A stretch of 64,000 bases of DNA from Hyphomicrobiales bacterium (GCA_900473745.1 UCMW01000007.1:62001-126000), one strand, 5' to 3'. Counted from the stretch's first letter, positions 34,961 through 44,506 are shown. Notes: generated by a model from the sequence alone, not told the origin. Translations and numbers: made by a program.

Positions 34961-35690
34961 GGCGATGACCCATTCAAATTATCCGCCAGGCACCGGCGAC
35001 ACCCAGGCACCGCTTGCCTGGCACGACGGCGATATGCCCTTTTCCACCGCCTTTGGCGATCATTTTTATTGCCAGACGGATGGCCGGCTGGAATGCGGCC
35101 ATGTCTTCCTCGCCGGCAACGGCCTGCCAGGACGCTGGAACGACGCGGAGCGCTTCGCCATCGGCGAACTCGGCTTCGGCACCGGTTTGAACGCCTGCGA
35201 AACTTGGCGGCAGTGGAAGCAGCATCGCAAGCCGGGTACCCGGCTGCATTTCGTCTCCTTCGAACTTTTCCCGATGATGGCCGAAGACATCGACCGCGCC
35301 CTTGCCCGCTGGCCCGAGATCGATACCGAACGACAGGCGCTCACGGCGCTCTGGCCGAAACATCCTTCGGGTGTTGTCGAAATCGATCTCGACGAGCAGA
35401 CGCGCCTATCGGTCGTCTGCGGCGATGCGCTCGAAAACCTCTCCGCGAGCGCCCTCGCCTTCGACGCCTGGTACCTCGACGGCTTTGCCCCGTCACGCAA
35501 CAGCGCCATGTGGTCCGCGGACCTGATGCAGCGAGTCCATGACACGACGAGAGAAGGTGGCAGTTTCGCGACCTATGCCGCAGCCGGCTTCGTGCGGCGA
35601 AATCTGATCGCAACGGGATTTGACGTCGAACGACGTCCGGGTTTTGCGGGTAAGCGCGAAATGCTCTGCGGTATCAGGCAGCCGGCCTGA
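34959..35690 (+). CDS. mnmD: tRNA methyltransferase MnmD (MnmC2-like, DUF752)
   Basis: The 243-residue SAM-dependent enzyme methylates nm5U to mnm5U at tRNA position 34. Visible motifs are FSTAFGDHFYCQ at the N-terminus, the SAM loop AIGELGFGTGLNA, FVSFELFPM (acidic residue for SAM ribose) and the catalytic WYLDGFAPSRNSAMW. It ends in GKREMLCGI as in MnmD. It corresponds to only one half of enterobacterial MnmC; the other half is the divergent FAD protein. It ends one base before the hybrid kinase gene, which is convergent. Confidence 0.9.
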   Translation: MAMTHSNYPPGTGDTQAPLAWHDGDMPFSTAFGDHFYCQTDGRLECGHVFLAGNGLPGRWNDAERFAIGELGFGTGLNACETWRQWKQHRKPGTRLHFVSFELFPMMAEDIDRALARWPEIDTERQALTALWPKHPSGVVEIDLDEQTRLSVVCGDALENLSASALAFDAWYLDGFAPSRNSAMWSADLMQRVHDTTREGGSFATYAAAGFVRRNLIATGFDVERRPGFAGKREMLCGIRQPA

Positions 35691-38600
35691 TCAGCCTTCC
35701 GCCCGGGCAGCCGCAACCGGCCTGCCGCTCCATTCCGCGATCTTGTTGAGAAGCAGTTCCGGGGAAATCGGCTTCGACAGGTAATCGTCCATGCCGGCCG
35801 CAAGGCAAGCCTCGCGATCGCTGTCGAGCGCATGCGCCGTGACGCCGATGATCGGGATTCGGCGGCCCGTTCCCTGCTCTGCCGAGCGGATTGCATGGGT
35901 CGCCTGATGACCGTTCATCACGGGCATTGAGACGTCCATCAAGATCAGATCCGGCGGCTCGCTGGCCCAGGCGCCAACTGCTTCCTCGCCATTGCCGACG
36001 ATCCGGTAGGCGATCCCGCTCCCGGTCAGGATTTGCCGGAAGACGATCTGGTTGACTGCATTGTCCTCGGCGATCAGCACTTTGAAGGCCGTATCGCCAA
36101 GGGGCTTGTCCACAAAGGCGACCTCGGCCTCCAGCACAGGGGGAAGGCTCGCAAGCAACGGCGGCGGCGACGGGCGCAACCGCGCAGAATTGACGCCATG
36201 CACCCGGGCCGTGCGTACCACATCGATGATCGCCCCGCGCAAGACATTCGCCCGCGCCGGCTTCATCAGATGCGCCTGTACCTTCAGGCTTTCGAACAGA
36301 CTGTCATCGCCAACCATGTCCATGGAAGTCAGGAAGATCAGGGCGATTTCGTCGAAGCGGCAGTCGCTGCGGATCGCCCGCGCCACGTCGAGACCATTCA
36401 TGTCAGGCATCTGGTAGTCGACGATGACCGCGTCGATCTTCAGCCCTTCCGCATATGCCGCGCCGAGGATCTGAAGGCCTGTCGGACCATCCGAAACCGC
36501 AAGGCCGTCGAAGCCCCACATCTTGAGTTGCTCGGTGACGATTCGCCGATTGACGGCATTGTCGTCGATGACGAGCACCCGGGCATCCTTGACCGTTGCC
36601 GGCAATTCCTTCTGCCTGCGCCGCTCAGCGACGATCGTGAGCGGCAATTCGACCGTGAAGGCCGAGCCCTTTCCGACTTCGGATGAGACATCGAGCTTCC
36701 CGCCGAACAGTTTGACGAGGCCGGCCGTGATCGCCAGTCCCAGTCCGGTGCCCTCGTGCCGCCGCGTCGAGGATGTGTCCACCTGCGAGAATTTTTCGAA
36801 GATCTTCGCCTGCATTTCGGGCGGAATGCCGATGCCGGTATCCTCGATGCGAAGCGTTAGCAGGGCCTGCCCGTCTTGTGTGCCGCTGGTCGATACCGCG
36901 ACATGTACATGGCCCTTCTCGGTGAACTTGATCGCATTGCCGAGCAGGTTGGTGACGATCTGCCGGAAGCGGCCGGGATCGCCCATGAAGGTGTGTTCGA
37001 CCGACTCGTCGCCGGAGACGACGAGCTCGATATCCTTCTCCGCGGCAGCGGATGACAGAAGCGTCGCCACGTCCTCGATCGCCTCGACCGGATCGAAGGG
37101 TGATTTCCTCAACTTCAATTGGCCGGCATCGATCTTCGAAAAATCGAGAATGTCGTTGATGATGGTGAGCAGCGCATTGCCCGATTTCACCATGATGTCG
37201 ACGAAGGTCTTCTGGCGGCTGTCGAGTTCGGATTTGGACAGGAGCTCCGCCATGCCCAGTACCCCGTTCATCGGTGTCCGGATCTCGTGGCTCATATTGG
37301 CGAGGAAGTCGGACTTGGCCTTGTCGGCCGCTTCGGCACGGGCGAGCAGCACTTCGAGCTCCGCTTCGCGCGCCTTCAATTCGGTGAAGTCGGTCAGCAC
37401 GACGACGCAGCTGCGATCCCCCCCGAAAGTCGCTTCGAGCTTGACCCAGGTCTTCCCGGCGACGAGGAAGTTTGTGGAGATGGCAGCCGAGCTCTGCAGC
37501 GCCGACTGCCACTGCGCCAGGACCGTGTCCGCGTCCGCACCGAAATCGCCGCGTTCGGCGCAATACTGGAAGACCGGCCGCCAGCTTGCACCTGCCCGCA
37601 GCATGTCTTCGGGCACATCGAGGATCCGCGCGAAGGACGGATTGACCTCCGCGACGCGCCCGTGTTCGATCATCAGCAGGCCCTGCGACATCATCCGCAT
37701 GGATTCCCGCACGAAGCCGCCCAGTCGTTCAAGCTGCTGCTGAGCCTCGGTGATCTCGCGCTCGCGCTGCCGGATTTCGGTGAGGTCCGAATAGGTGAGC
37801 AGGATTTTGCGGTCGTGCAGGCGCGTGATCGTCGCCAGCACGAACTTGCCGTCGTCATAATCGAGCTCTGTGACATGCGAGCCTTCGAACACATCGAATT
37901 GCGCGATGCGACGACGGTAGCCCTCCTCGAACTCGAGCCCAGGCCAAGCCCAGCCGCGCTTGTGGTTTTGTTCGCAATAGTCGCGGAAGGAGAGGCCACG
38001 CAGCGGCAGTTCGTCTGGCCATTTCCAGATTTCACGGCATTTTTCGTTGGCGAATTCGACCATGTAGTCGCGGTCGATGATGACGACCCCAACAGGCATC
38101 ACCTGCAGCATGGCGACCATGTTGCTGTAAAGCGCCTCGGTGCGCTCCTGCGCCTCGAGAAGGGCCTGCTGGCCCTGCTTGAGGATGGTGATATCGTTGA
38201 CCGACCCCACCAGATAGTGCTTGTTTTCCGCCGTCGTGATCCGGCTCAGACGCGTGATGACCGAGATCTCCTGGCCATCGCGGACGACAACCTCGCGGTT
38301 CTTCTCGATCATTTCGCCCGTGGCGAAGATCCGGAGGTTCTCCTCCTTCATGATCTGGCCGTTCTCTGGCCAGAGTTCCTCTTCCGTCAGGCCGTAAATG
38401 TCTTCGCGATGCTGGCCGTGAAGCTCTTCATAAGCCGTGTTCACATAGATCATCCGCCGGTTGGTGTCGCGGATGAAGACCGGGACCGGCATCTGCTCGA
38501 GCGTTGCGCGATAGAGAAGTGTTTCCTCCTCGCGCTGGACCATGTCCGACACATCGGAATAGGTCAGCAGGATCCGGCCGTCATCCATGCGGCGGCTGCC

Positions 38601-39740
38601 GCCGGCGAGCGCGCGACCGGAAGGCGTCTTGACGTCGATCAGAGGCCCCTCGATCAGGCCGATCACTTGCTCCATGCGGTAGGCCACGCGCTCTTCGATC
38701 TCCCCGGCGCCCAAACTCGCAATGCCGCGTCCCATCGTCCGCATCAGGAATTCCCGATACGTCATGCCGACGAGTGGAATGGGCGGGTCGATTTCCGCCA
38801 TGTCGATAGCGGCCGGATTGGCAAAGGATATCGTAAGGTCGGAATCCAGTACGATGATACCGACGGGGAGCGACGCCATGAGGCTGTGGAGGTGCAGCTG
38901 CAGCGCCTCCGATTCCTGGCGGGCTGCTTCCAGTTTTGTCTGCTCCTGCCGCAGCGGGGAGAGATCGGTGATGGAGCCGACGATGTAGCGCGCGCTGTCC
39001 GGACCGGTGACCGCCCCGACACGACTCAGCACGGGAACCCGAGTGCCATCCGCCCGGATGAAGGCTTCCTGAACCTCTTCCGTGACGCCACATTGCAGAA
39101 CGCGGCTATTTCCTTCGAAATATTCCTGTCCCAGCTCCGGGAAGATTTCCTGCTCTGTGCGACCGAGAAGCTCCTCGATCGGGCGCCCCACCATCTCGGC
39201 ATAGGCGCAATTGGCAAAGAGGAGACGATGATCGGCGCCGCGAAAATAGGTAGCGATGGGATATTGTTCGAGGACCGCCTGATAGACCGCAGCCGACGGC
39301 AGGACTGCTGGAACGCAGCCCCCCGCAGCAAGCGCGGCGGCCTCTTCCATGAACCCGAAGAGATACATTCGATCGTCGTCGTCGAAGAAGCGCTCGATAT
39401 GCAGGATCTGAACCGGGCCGTCCGGAAAAGGCCTCAGATGAAGCTCCTCTTCTTCGCCGAAAACCAGCACGCGCCGTTCGCGGTCGTCGCGATAGCCGTC
39501 CAGATCGGCGCCGAAGACCTCCCTGTCGCTGCGCCCGATGAAGCTTTCAGGCGCAAGATTGTGCAAACGCGCAAAGGCCGGATTGACCGCGACATAACGC
39601 AGCTCGCTGTCCTTGACATACGAAGGCAGGTCAAGCGCGGCAATCTTGTCGCGGACTAGCTCGAGCAAGGCGCTTCCCCGGGTCAAATCTCTGTTCACAC
39701 TTCGATAAATGACTGGTTTTGGTAAACAGCCGGTAAGCAA
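35691..39740 (-). CDS. Hybrid histidine kinase with six PAS and two receiver domains
   Basis: This soluble 1349-residue kinase has no membrane segment. About six PAS domains fill residues 25-800; each has a segment of the LRYVAVNPAFARLH type. HisKA follows with FLANMSHEIRTPMNG (about 815-880), then HATPase with NLLGNAIKFT and GTGLGLAI (about 925-1045). REC1 has VLVIDDNAVNRRI and the phospho-acceptor VDYQMPDMNG, and REC2 has VLIAEDNAVNQI and LMDVSMPVMNG. The assigned start is TTG at 39740, and a GTG 14 codons later is possible. The signal is unknown, likely intracellular. It is divergent from the MttB-like gene. Confidence 0.93.
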   Translation of the reverse strand: MLTGCLPKPVIYRSVNRDLTRGSALLELVRDKIAALDLPSYVKDSELRYVAVNPAFARLHNLAPESFIGRSDREVFGADLDGYRDDRERRVLVFGEEEELHLRPFPDGPVQILHIERFFDDDDRMYLFGFMEEAAALAAGGCVPAVLPSAAVYQAVLEQYPIATYFRGADHRLLFANCAYAEMVGRPIEELLGRTEQEIFPELGQEYFEGNSRVLQCGVTEEVQEAFIRADGTRVPVLSRVGAVTGPDSARYIVGSITDLSPLRQEQTKLEAARQESEALQLHLHSLMASLPVGIIVLDSDLTISFANPAAIDMAEIDPPIPLVGMTYREFLMRTMGRGIASLGAGEIEERVAYRMEQVIGLIEGPLIDVKTPSGRALAGGSRRMDDGRILLTYSDVSDMVQREEETLLYRATLEQMPVPVFIRDTNRRMIYVNTAYEELHGQHREDIYGLTEEELWPENGQIMKEENLRIFATGEMIEKNREVVVRDGQEISVITRLSRITTAENKHYLVGSVNDITILKQGQQALLEAQERTEALYSNMVAMLQVMPVGVVIIDRDYMVEFANEKCREIWKWPDELPLRGLSFRDYCEQNHKRGWAWPGLEFEEGYRRRIAQFDVFEGSHVTELDYDDGKFVLATITRLHDRKILLTYSDLTEIRQREREITEAQQQLERLGGFVRESMRMMSQGLLMIEHGRVAEVNPSFARILDVPEDMLRAGASWRPVFQYCAERGDFGADADTVLAQWQSALQSSAAISTNFLVAGKTWVKLEATFGGDRSCVVVLTDFTELKAREAELEVLLARAEAADKAKSDFLANMSHEIRTPMNGVLGMAELLSKSELDSRQKTFVDIMVKSGNALLTIINDILDFSKIDAGQLKLRKSPFDPVEAIEDVATLLSSAAAEKDIELVVSGDESVEHTFMGDPGRFRQIVTNLLGNAIKFTEKGHVHVAVSTSGTQDGQALLTLRIEDTGIGIPPEMQAKIFEKFSQVDTSSTRRHEGTGLGLAITAGLVKLFGGKLDVSSEVGKGSAFTVELPLTIVAERRRQKELPATVKDARVLVIDDNAVNRRIVTEQLKMWGFDGLAVSDGPTGLQILGAAYAEGLKIDAVIVDYQMPDMNGLDVARAIRSDCRFDEIALIFLTSMDMVGDDSLFESLKVQAHLMKPARANVLRGAIIDVVRTARVHGVNSARLRPSPPPLLASLPPVLEAEVAFVDKPLGDTAFKVLIAEDNAVNQIVFRQILTGSGIAYRIVGNGEEAVGAWASEPPDLILMDVSMPVMNGHQATHAIRSAEQGTGRRIPIIGVTAHALDSDREACLAAGMDDYLSKPISPELLLNKIAEWSGRPVAAARAEG

Positions 39741-39906
39741 ATCACAATCACACGCTTTAAAAGCAGATATCGATGAATGCCCGCTGCGTGAAAACGGCCG
39801 GTCGCTCCACTGTTCCAGATGAGCCGGTTTTTCGTCGCAAACGGCAATGCCTTTTGGCTAACGAACCTGCGAGACTTGATGTCGAGATTGACACAATGGA
39901 TCGACC

Positions 39907-41493
39907 ATGAGCGACATTACCATCCCCGTCTTGTCCGAGACTGAACCCCAATCCGCAGGCGGCGAACGCCGCAGGCGAACCGGTGGCCGCGGTGGTGATC
40001 GCAGCCGAACGGGCGTGGCTGGCAGGTATCGCAATCTCGTCAATCGCCTGACCAAGACCGAGCTTCTCGACCCCGCAGCCCTGGACGACATGCATGAGGC
40101 GTCGCTGACAATACTGGAAGAAATCGGCATGGACATCATGCTGCCGGAGGCCCGCGCCATCATGAAGGCACATGGCGCAGACGTGACGGAAGGCTCCGAC
40201 CGCGTCCGCTTCGACCGCGGCCTGATCATGGACATGATCGCGTCCGCCCCGCGCGAGTTCCAGATGTTCGCCCGCAATCCCGAGCGCAACGTCAAGATGG
40301 GTGGCAACAACCTCGTCTTCGCCCAGATCGCATCTGCCCCCTTCGTCGCCGATCGCGAAGGCGGCCGCCGCGCCGGCAACCAGGAAGACTTCCGCAAGCT
40401 GGTCAAGCTCGCCCAGTGCTACGACGTGATCCACACGACCGGCGGCTATCCGGTCGAACCCATCGACATCCACGCTTCGGTGCGCCACCTCGACTGCCTC
40501 TCGGACATGGTGAAGCTGACCGACAAGGTCTTCCACTGCTATTCGCTCGGCAAACAGCGCAATCTCGACGCCATCGAAATCGCCCGCATCGGCCGTGGCG
40601 TCTCCATGGAGCAGATGGAAAACGAGCCCTCGCTCTTCACCATCATCAACTCGTCCTCGCCGCTCCGCCTCGACGGCCCGATGCTCCAGGGCATCATCGA
40701 AATGTCATCGCGCGGTCAGGTCGTCGTCATGACGCCGTTCACGCTCGCCGGCGCCATGGCACCCGTCACGATCGCCGGCGCCGTCGTCCAACAGAATGCC
40801 GAAGCCCTCTGCGGCATCGCCTTCACCCAGATGGTCAAGCGCGGCGCCCCGGTCGTCTATGGCGGCTTCACCTCGAATGTCGACATGAAGACCGGCGCCC
40901 CCGCCTTCGGCACGCCTGAATACATGAAGGCGGTCATCGTCGGCGGCCAGCTCGCCCGCCGTTACGGCATCCCCTACCGCACTTCGAACACCAATGCCGC
41001 CAATACGCTCGACGCCCAGGCGGCCTATGAGAGCGCCTTCTCGCTCTGGGCGCTGACGCAAGGGGGTGGCAATTTCATCATGCATTCGGCCGGCTGGACG
41101 GAAGGCGGCCTGACGGCCTCCTTCGAAAAATTCATCCTCGACGTCGACATGCTGCAAATGGTGGCCGAATTCCTGACACCCCTCGATGTCAGCCAGGATG
41201 CGTTGGCGCTCGACGCTGTCCGCGAAGTCGGCCCCGGCGGCCACTTCTTCGGCACGGCCCACACACTTGCCCGCTACGAGACGGCCTTCTATTCGCCGAT
41301 CCTCTCCGACTGGCGCAATTTCGAGACCTGGACCGACGCCGGCCGCCCGACCACCTACGATCACGCCAACCGCGTCTTCAAGGAAAAGCTCGCCACCTAC
41401 GAGCGCCCCCCGATCGATCCGGCCGTCGAGGAAGAACTCGATGCTTTCGTGGCGAAACGCAAGGCGGAAGGCGGGGTTGCGACCGACTTCTGA
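39907..41493 (+). CDS. MttB-family methyltransferase without pyrrolysine
   Basis: The 528-residue protein belongs to the trimethylamine methyltransferase (MttB) superfamily (LHDMHEASLTILEEIGMDI-like start, NQEDFRKLVKLAQ, GGYPVEPIDIHAS, a C-terminal RYGIPYRTSNTNAAN). The frame is complete without an amber codon, so it is the non-pyrrolysine type. Known members such as MtgB demethylate glycine betaine or other quaternary amines and pass the methyl group to a corrinoid protein. No corrinoid protein or activase is nearby. An Arg/Gly-rich N-terminal extension (about 20-40) is present. The substrate is probably an osmolyte or quaternary amine, by family. Confidence 0.88.
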   Translation: MSDITIPVLSETEPQSAGGERRRRTGGRGGDRSRTGVAGRYRNLVNRLTKTELLDPAALDDMHEASLTILEEIGMDIMLPEARAIMKAHGADVTEGSDRVRFDRGLIMDMIASAPREFQMFARNPERNVKMGGNNLVFAQIASAPFVADREGGRRAGNQEDFRKLVKLAQCYDVIHTTGGYPVEPIDIHASVRHLDCLSDMVKLTDKVFHCYSLGKQRNLDAIEIARIGRGVSMEQMENEPSLFTIINSSSPLRLDGPMLQGIIEMSSRGQVVVMTPFTLAGAMAPVTIAGAVVQQNAEALCGIAFTQMVKRGAPVVYGGFTSNVDMKTGAPAFGTPEYMKAVIVGGQLARRYGIPYRTSNTNAANTLDAQAAYESAFSLWALTQGGGNFIMHSAGWTEGGLTASFEKFILDVDMLQMVAEFLTPLDVSQDALALDAVREVGPGGHFFGTAHTLARYETAFYSPILSDWRNFETWTDAGRPTTYDHANRVFKEKLATYERPPIDPAVEEELDAFVAKRKAEGGVATDF

Positions 41494-41497
41494 GGCG

Positions 41498-42175
41498 TCA
41501 CGACAGCTGCTTCAGATACGCCTGATAGGTCTGATGCGGCTGAGGCTCAAAACGATCCTGCATCACCTTCCAGTCCTCCACCCGGTCGAGGCGGAAGTCG
41601 CGGAACCCCTGGCGCATCTCGCACCAGGCGGTCATCACCCAGATGGCGCCGAAGGCGGCCAAGCCCAGCGGCCAGACGACACGCTGGCTGCGCTCGCCGG
41701 GCAGCGAGTGATAGGCGATCCAGACCTTGCGCTTGGCGGACAGCGCCGAGCGCACATCGCCCAGGCAATCCGGCACCACGGGTTGGGCGGACGAGCGAAA
41801 GGCGTGGATCGGGGCGGAGATCAACCGTTCGGCATGCTCCTTCGGCAGCATCGCCAGCATCTTGTCCTTCGCCTCCCGCGCCGCCTGGCCAAGCCGGGGA
41901 TCCCCAAGCATCTCGACGGCGCGCAGCCCGAAGGCGAGCGCCTCCAGCTGCTCGAAGGTGAAGGTGAGCGGAGGGGCATCGAACGCCTCACGCAGCATGT
42001 AGCCGACGCCACGCTCGCCCTCGATCGGGGCGCCCGAGGCGATCAGGTGATCCATGTCGCGGTAGATGGTCCGCGGAGCAACCTCCATCCTCTCGGCAAT
42101 CTCGGCGGCCGTCATGGCACGGCCGGTCGAGCGCATCAGCTGGATGATCCGGAACAGGCGATCGGCGGGGCGCAT
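41498..42175 (-). CDS. YafY-like transcriptional regulator with HTH and WYL domains
   Basis: The 225-residue protein has an N-terminal DeoR-like helix-turn-helix (RLFRIIQLMRSTGRAMTAAEIA, APRTIYRDMDHL) and a WYL-type ligand domain (KVWIAYHSLPGERSQRVVWPLGLAAFGAIW, FRDFRLDRVEDW). WYL domains often sense nucleic-acid fragments or nucleotides. It is divergent from the monooxygenase-AlkC pair with an 84-base shared promoter region and is probably their regulator. Confidence 0.88.
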   Translation of the reverse strand: MRPADRLFRIIQLMRSTGRAMTAAEIAERMEVAPRTIYRDMDHLIASGAPIEGERGVGYMLREAFDAPPLTFTFEQLEALAFGLRAVEMLGDPRLGQAAREAKDKMLAMLPKEHAERLISAPIHAFRSSAQPVVPDCLGDVRSALSAKRKVWIAYHSLPGERSQRVVWPLGLAAFGAIWVMTAWCEMRQGFRDFRLDRVEDWKVMQDRFEPQPHQTYQAYLKQLS

Positions 42176-42259
42176 GGGCGGCCTCCATGAAGGTTATGGC
42201 CAGAAGGTTGTCAGTTGGGCTGTGCTAGGTCAAGCCGACTTCAATCATGGGGGAGCCAA

Positions 42260-42559
42260 ATGACCAAAAACACCGTTCTCGAAATCGCCCTCTGCACAGT
42301 CGCCGACAAACCGGCGGCCGAAAAGGCCCGCCGCGCAGCGATGGCGGCCGTGCGCCACTATCCCGGTTTCGTCAGCTGGAGGGCACTGAGTTCCATGGAC
42401 CAGCGCGACATGATCGCCGATCTCGTCGAATGGGCCGACCAGGCGAGCGCCGATGCGGCAGCCACGAAAGTGCAGGCCGACCCGGCTTTCACCCCTTACA
42501 TGGCCGCGATCACGGGTGTTACCTTGATGCAGCATTTCGAGACGCGTGAGGCGATCTGA
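42260..42559 (+). CDS. Antibiotic biosynthesis monooxygenase (ABM) domain protein
   Basis: This 99-residue protein has the dimeric alpha/beta-barrel pattern: TVLEIALCTV, a helix, then HYPGFVSWRALSSMDQRDMIADLVEWAD and a final helix. The ATG at 42260 has a GGGGGAG site; an upstream frame of 15 codons lacks support. Such proteins range from heme or quinol oxygenases to stress proteins with no known substrate. It precedes the AlkC-like gene by six bases, so the two form an operon. Confidence 0.8.
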   Translation: MTKNTVLEIALCTVADKPAAEKARRAAMAAVRHYPGFVSWRALSSMDQRDMIADLVEWADQASADAAATKVQADPAFTPYMAAITGVTLMQHFETREAI

Positions 42560-42565
42560 GCAACG

Positions 42566-43681
42566 ATGGCAGAAGCACTGAAACATCTGATCGGCCCAGG
42601 CACTGCCCGCGACACGGCCGACGCCGTGGCGGGCGCCTTCAGCACGTTCGACCCAGACGCCTTTCTCGACGACATCCTGCCGGTCATCGACGGGTTGGAA
42701 CTGATGCAGCGCGGACAATGCATCGCCAACGCATTGAGCCGTCACCTGCCGGACGATTTCGAGGCAGCTGCCACGATCCTGCATCTCTGCCTGCCGGCAC
42801 CAGGCCGCGCTGGCTTGAGCGGCTGGGCGCTGCTCTCCTTCAACCAATACATCGCCGCCCATGGCCGCGATCACATGGAGACTGCCCTCGGCCTCCTCAA
42901 GGCGCTGACGCCGCATTTCACCGCAGAATTCGGCATCCGCCCCTTCATCGCCGATGACCAGGAAAAAGCACTCGCGATCATCGCGGGCTGGGTGAAGGAC
43001 CCGAACCACCACGTCAGACGCCTCGCCAGTGAAGGCACCCGCCCCCGCCTGCCCTGGGCCATGCGCCTGCCGAGGCTGGTCCAGGATCCCTCCCCGATCC
43101 TGCCGATCCTGGAGGCGCTGATTGACGACGAAGAGGATTATGTACGCCGCTCGGTCGCCAACAGCCTCAACGACATCGCCAAGGATCATCCGGATCTGGT
43201 CGCCGATTTTGTCGAGCGCCATTCGGCGGGCGCATCGAAAGACCGGCTCTGGCTGCTCAAGCATGCCTCGCGCACGCTCATCAAGAAGGGCCATGGCAAG
43301 GCGCTCGCCAATTTCGGCTTGGCGCCGCTGGACGACGTGACGGCGAGCCTTACACTGGAGAGGGGCCATGTCGGCTTCCCCGGCGAACTCGCCTTCGAGG
43401 TCCGTCTCTCCAATACGGGCAAGGACATGCGCACAGCCCTGGTCGACTACGTGATCCACCACCAGAAGAAGGACGGATCGCTTTCGCCCAAGGTCTTCAA
43501 GGGCAAGAGCCTCCAGCTGAAGCCCGGCGAAAGCGTGACGATCGCAAAGCGCCATGCCTTCCGACCGATCACGACACGTGTCTATCATCCAGGCGGGCAC
43601 AGGCTTGAGATCATGGTGAATGGGGTCGTGCAGACCGGCGCCGATTTCAGTCTCGGGGTTTCTGACGGCCGCGAAGACTAG
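42566..43681 (+). CDS. AlkC-like DNA alkylation repair protein with Ig-like domain
   Basis: The 371-residue protein has HEAT-like helical repeats (about 1-260, with HHVRRLASEGTRPRLPWAMRL and DEEDYVRRSVANSLNDIAKDHP) typical of AlkC/AlkD DNA glycosylases. A beta-rich C-terminal domain (about 275-365) resembles the Ig-like domain of AlkC. AlkC removes 3-methyladenine-type lesions. The WYL regulator nearby may respond to DNA damage products. An E. coli-type adaptive response gene (ada, alkA) is not in view. Confidence 0.82.
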   Translation: MAEALKHLIGPGTARDTADAVAGAFSTFDPDAFLDDILPVIDGLELMQRGQCIANALSRHLPDDFEAAATILHLCLPAPGRAGLSGWALLSFNQYIAAHGRDHMETALGLLKALTPHFTAEFGIRPFIADDQEKALAIIAGWVKDPNHHVRRLASEGTRPRLPWAMRLPRLVQDPSPILPILEALIDDEEDYVRRSVANSLNDIAKDHPDLVADFVERHSAGASKDRLWLLKHASRTLIKKGHGKALANFGLAPLDDVTASLTLERGHVGFPGELAFEVRLSNTGKDMRTALVDYVIHHQKKDGSLSPKVFKGKSLQLKPGESVTIAKRHAFRPITTRVYHPGGHRLEIMVNGVVQTGADFSLGVSDGRED

Positions 43682-43720
43682 GGCCAGAGAGCTTTACCGA
43701 TGTGAGCCGGTGAAACGCAA

Positions 43721-43743
43721 GAGGCCCGCGTGAAGCGGGCCTC
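43721..43743. terminator. Hairpin between alkC-like and PepSY genes
   Basis: GAGGCCCGC (43721-43729) pairs perfectly with GCGGGCCTC (43735-43743) around a 5-base loop. It lies in the convergent gap and could stop either transcript; no T-tract follows. Confidence 0.5.
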
Positions 43744-43769
43744 CAACGGGTTGGCAAGGGTCTTCAGGC

Positions 43770-44045
43770 TCAGTCGTCGTTTTCGATCTTCAGCAGTTCG
43801 CCCGAGACGGGATGAAAGGTCGCCTCGACCCGGCGCCCGTCGCGCATGCCCTTCACCTCGTAGCAGCCGTCATCGACCACGATTTCCTGGGCCGTGACAT
43901 TCTGGGTCAAAGCCCGCTTTTCCATGTCCCCGAGCGACATGCGCGCATCGGCCGTCACGTCTCGGCACGCCGGATCGTCATCGGCCCGAACCGATCCGAT
44001 CGAGGCGGCGAGGATGAGGGCTGAGGCTGCGATAAGGGTCTTCAT
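43770..44045 (-). CDS. Small exported PepSY-domain protein
   Basis: The 91-residue protein has a signal peptide (MKTLIAASALILAASIGSVRA) and a single PepSY-like domain with DDGCYEVKGMRDGRRVEATF and VSGELLKIENDD. Such periplasmic proteins are thought to regulate partners by binding; no enzyme activity is known. It is a paralogue of the protein at 58068-58358, which shares the DGCYEV segment. It is a single gene. Confidence 0.82.
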   Translation of the reverse strand: MKTLIAASALILAASIGSVRADDDPACRDVTADARMSLGDMEKRALTQNVTAQEIVVDDGCYEVKGMRDGRRVEATFHPVSGELLKIENDD

Positions 44046-44506
44046 GGCTGTCTCCGTCTATCATGGATCATTCGACGCAGGCCCCGCTCGGCAGATTCAC
44101 TGATGCGGATGCCGGCCCGGATCGGGCATCGTCATAGGCTGAAACACATGCCCACCGCATTTGTTCACCTCACAAAGCCGTCATCCATGGCCAGGCCCCG
44201 CCCGACCAAGAGCCCGCGGCGCTGCAGGTGCCGGACTGTGATTTGTGCAATGCACTTGACTTCTCGACCGAATTGGCCCATTTGCAGGTCAGCTTTTACC
44301 TTCCGGCCGCCGCGTGAGCGTGCCCAGCGACATCTGAGACGCGACGAAGGACAAGGCGCATAAACGACAGGCGGACATTCCGCCGCTGCGCTGGAAGCTT
44401 TTTTCCAACTTACAAGTGCCCAAATCACGCGGGGTTCTTGACGCCAATGCCAACCGGCTCGCGAAGAACGCGTTCCGGGGTTCGTGCATTCGGCGCCCCG
44501 AAAGGT
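44046..44506. other. Intergenic region without supported gene
   Basis: This 461-base gap between the PepSY gene and the helicase has no credible coding frame; a 86-codon frame at 44103 is Arg/Pro-rich and lacks a ribosome site. It probably contains a promoter for each divergent gene and a long leader for the helicase mRNA, which is common for cold-induced DEAD-box genes. I see no strong hairpin or known riboswitch. Confidence 0.5.

Noticed and set aside
37119..39659. An 846-codon forward frame opposite the hybrid kinase
   Set aside because: It mirrors the kinase gene; His/Asp/Arg-rich composition and no recognisable domain.
44103..44363. An 86-codon forward frame in the PepSY-helicase gap
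   Set aside because: Arg/Pro-rich, no ribosome site, no homology pattern; regarded as chance.
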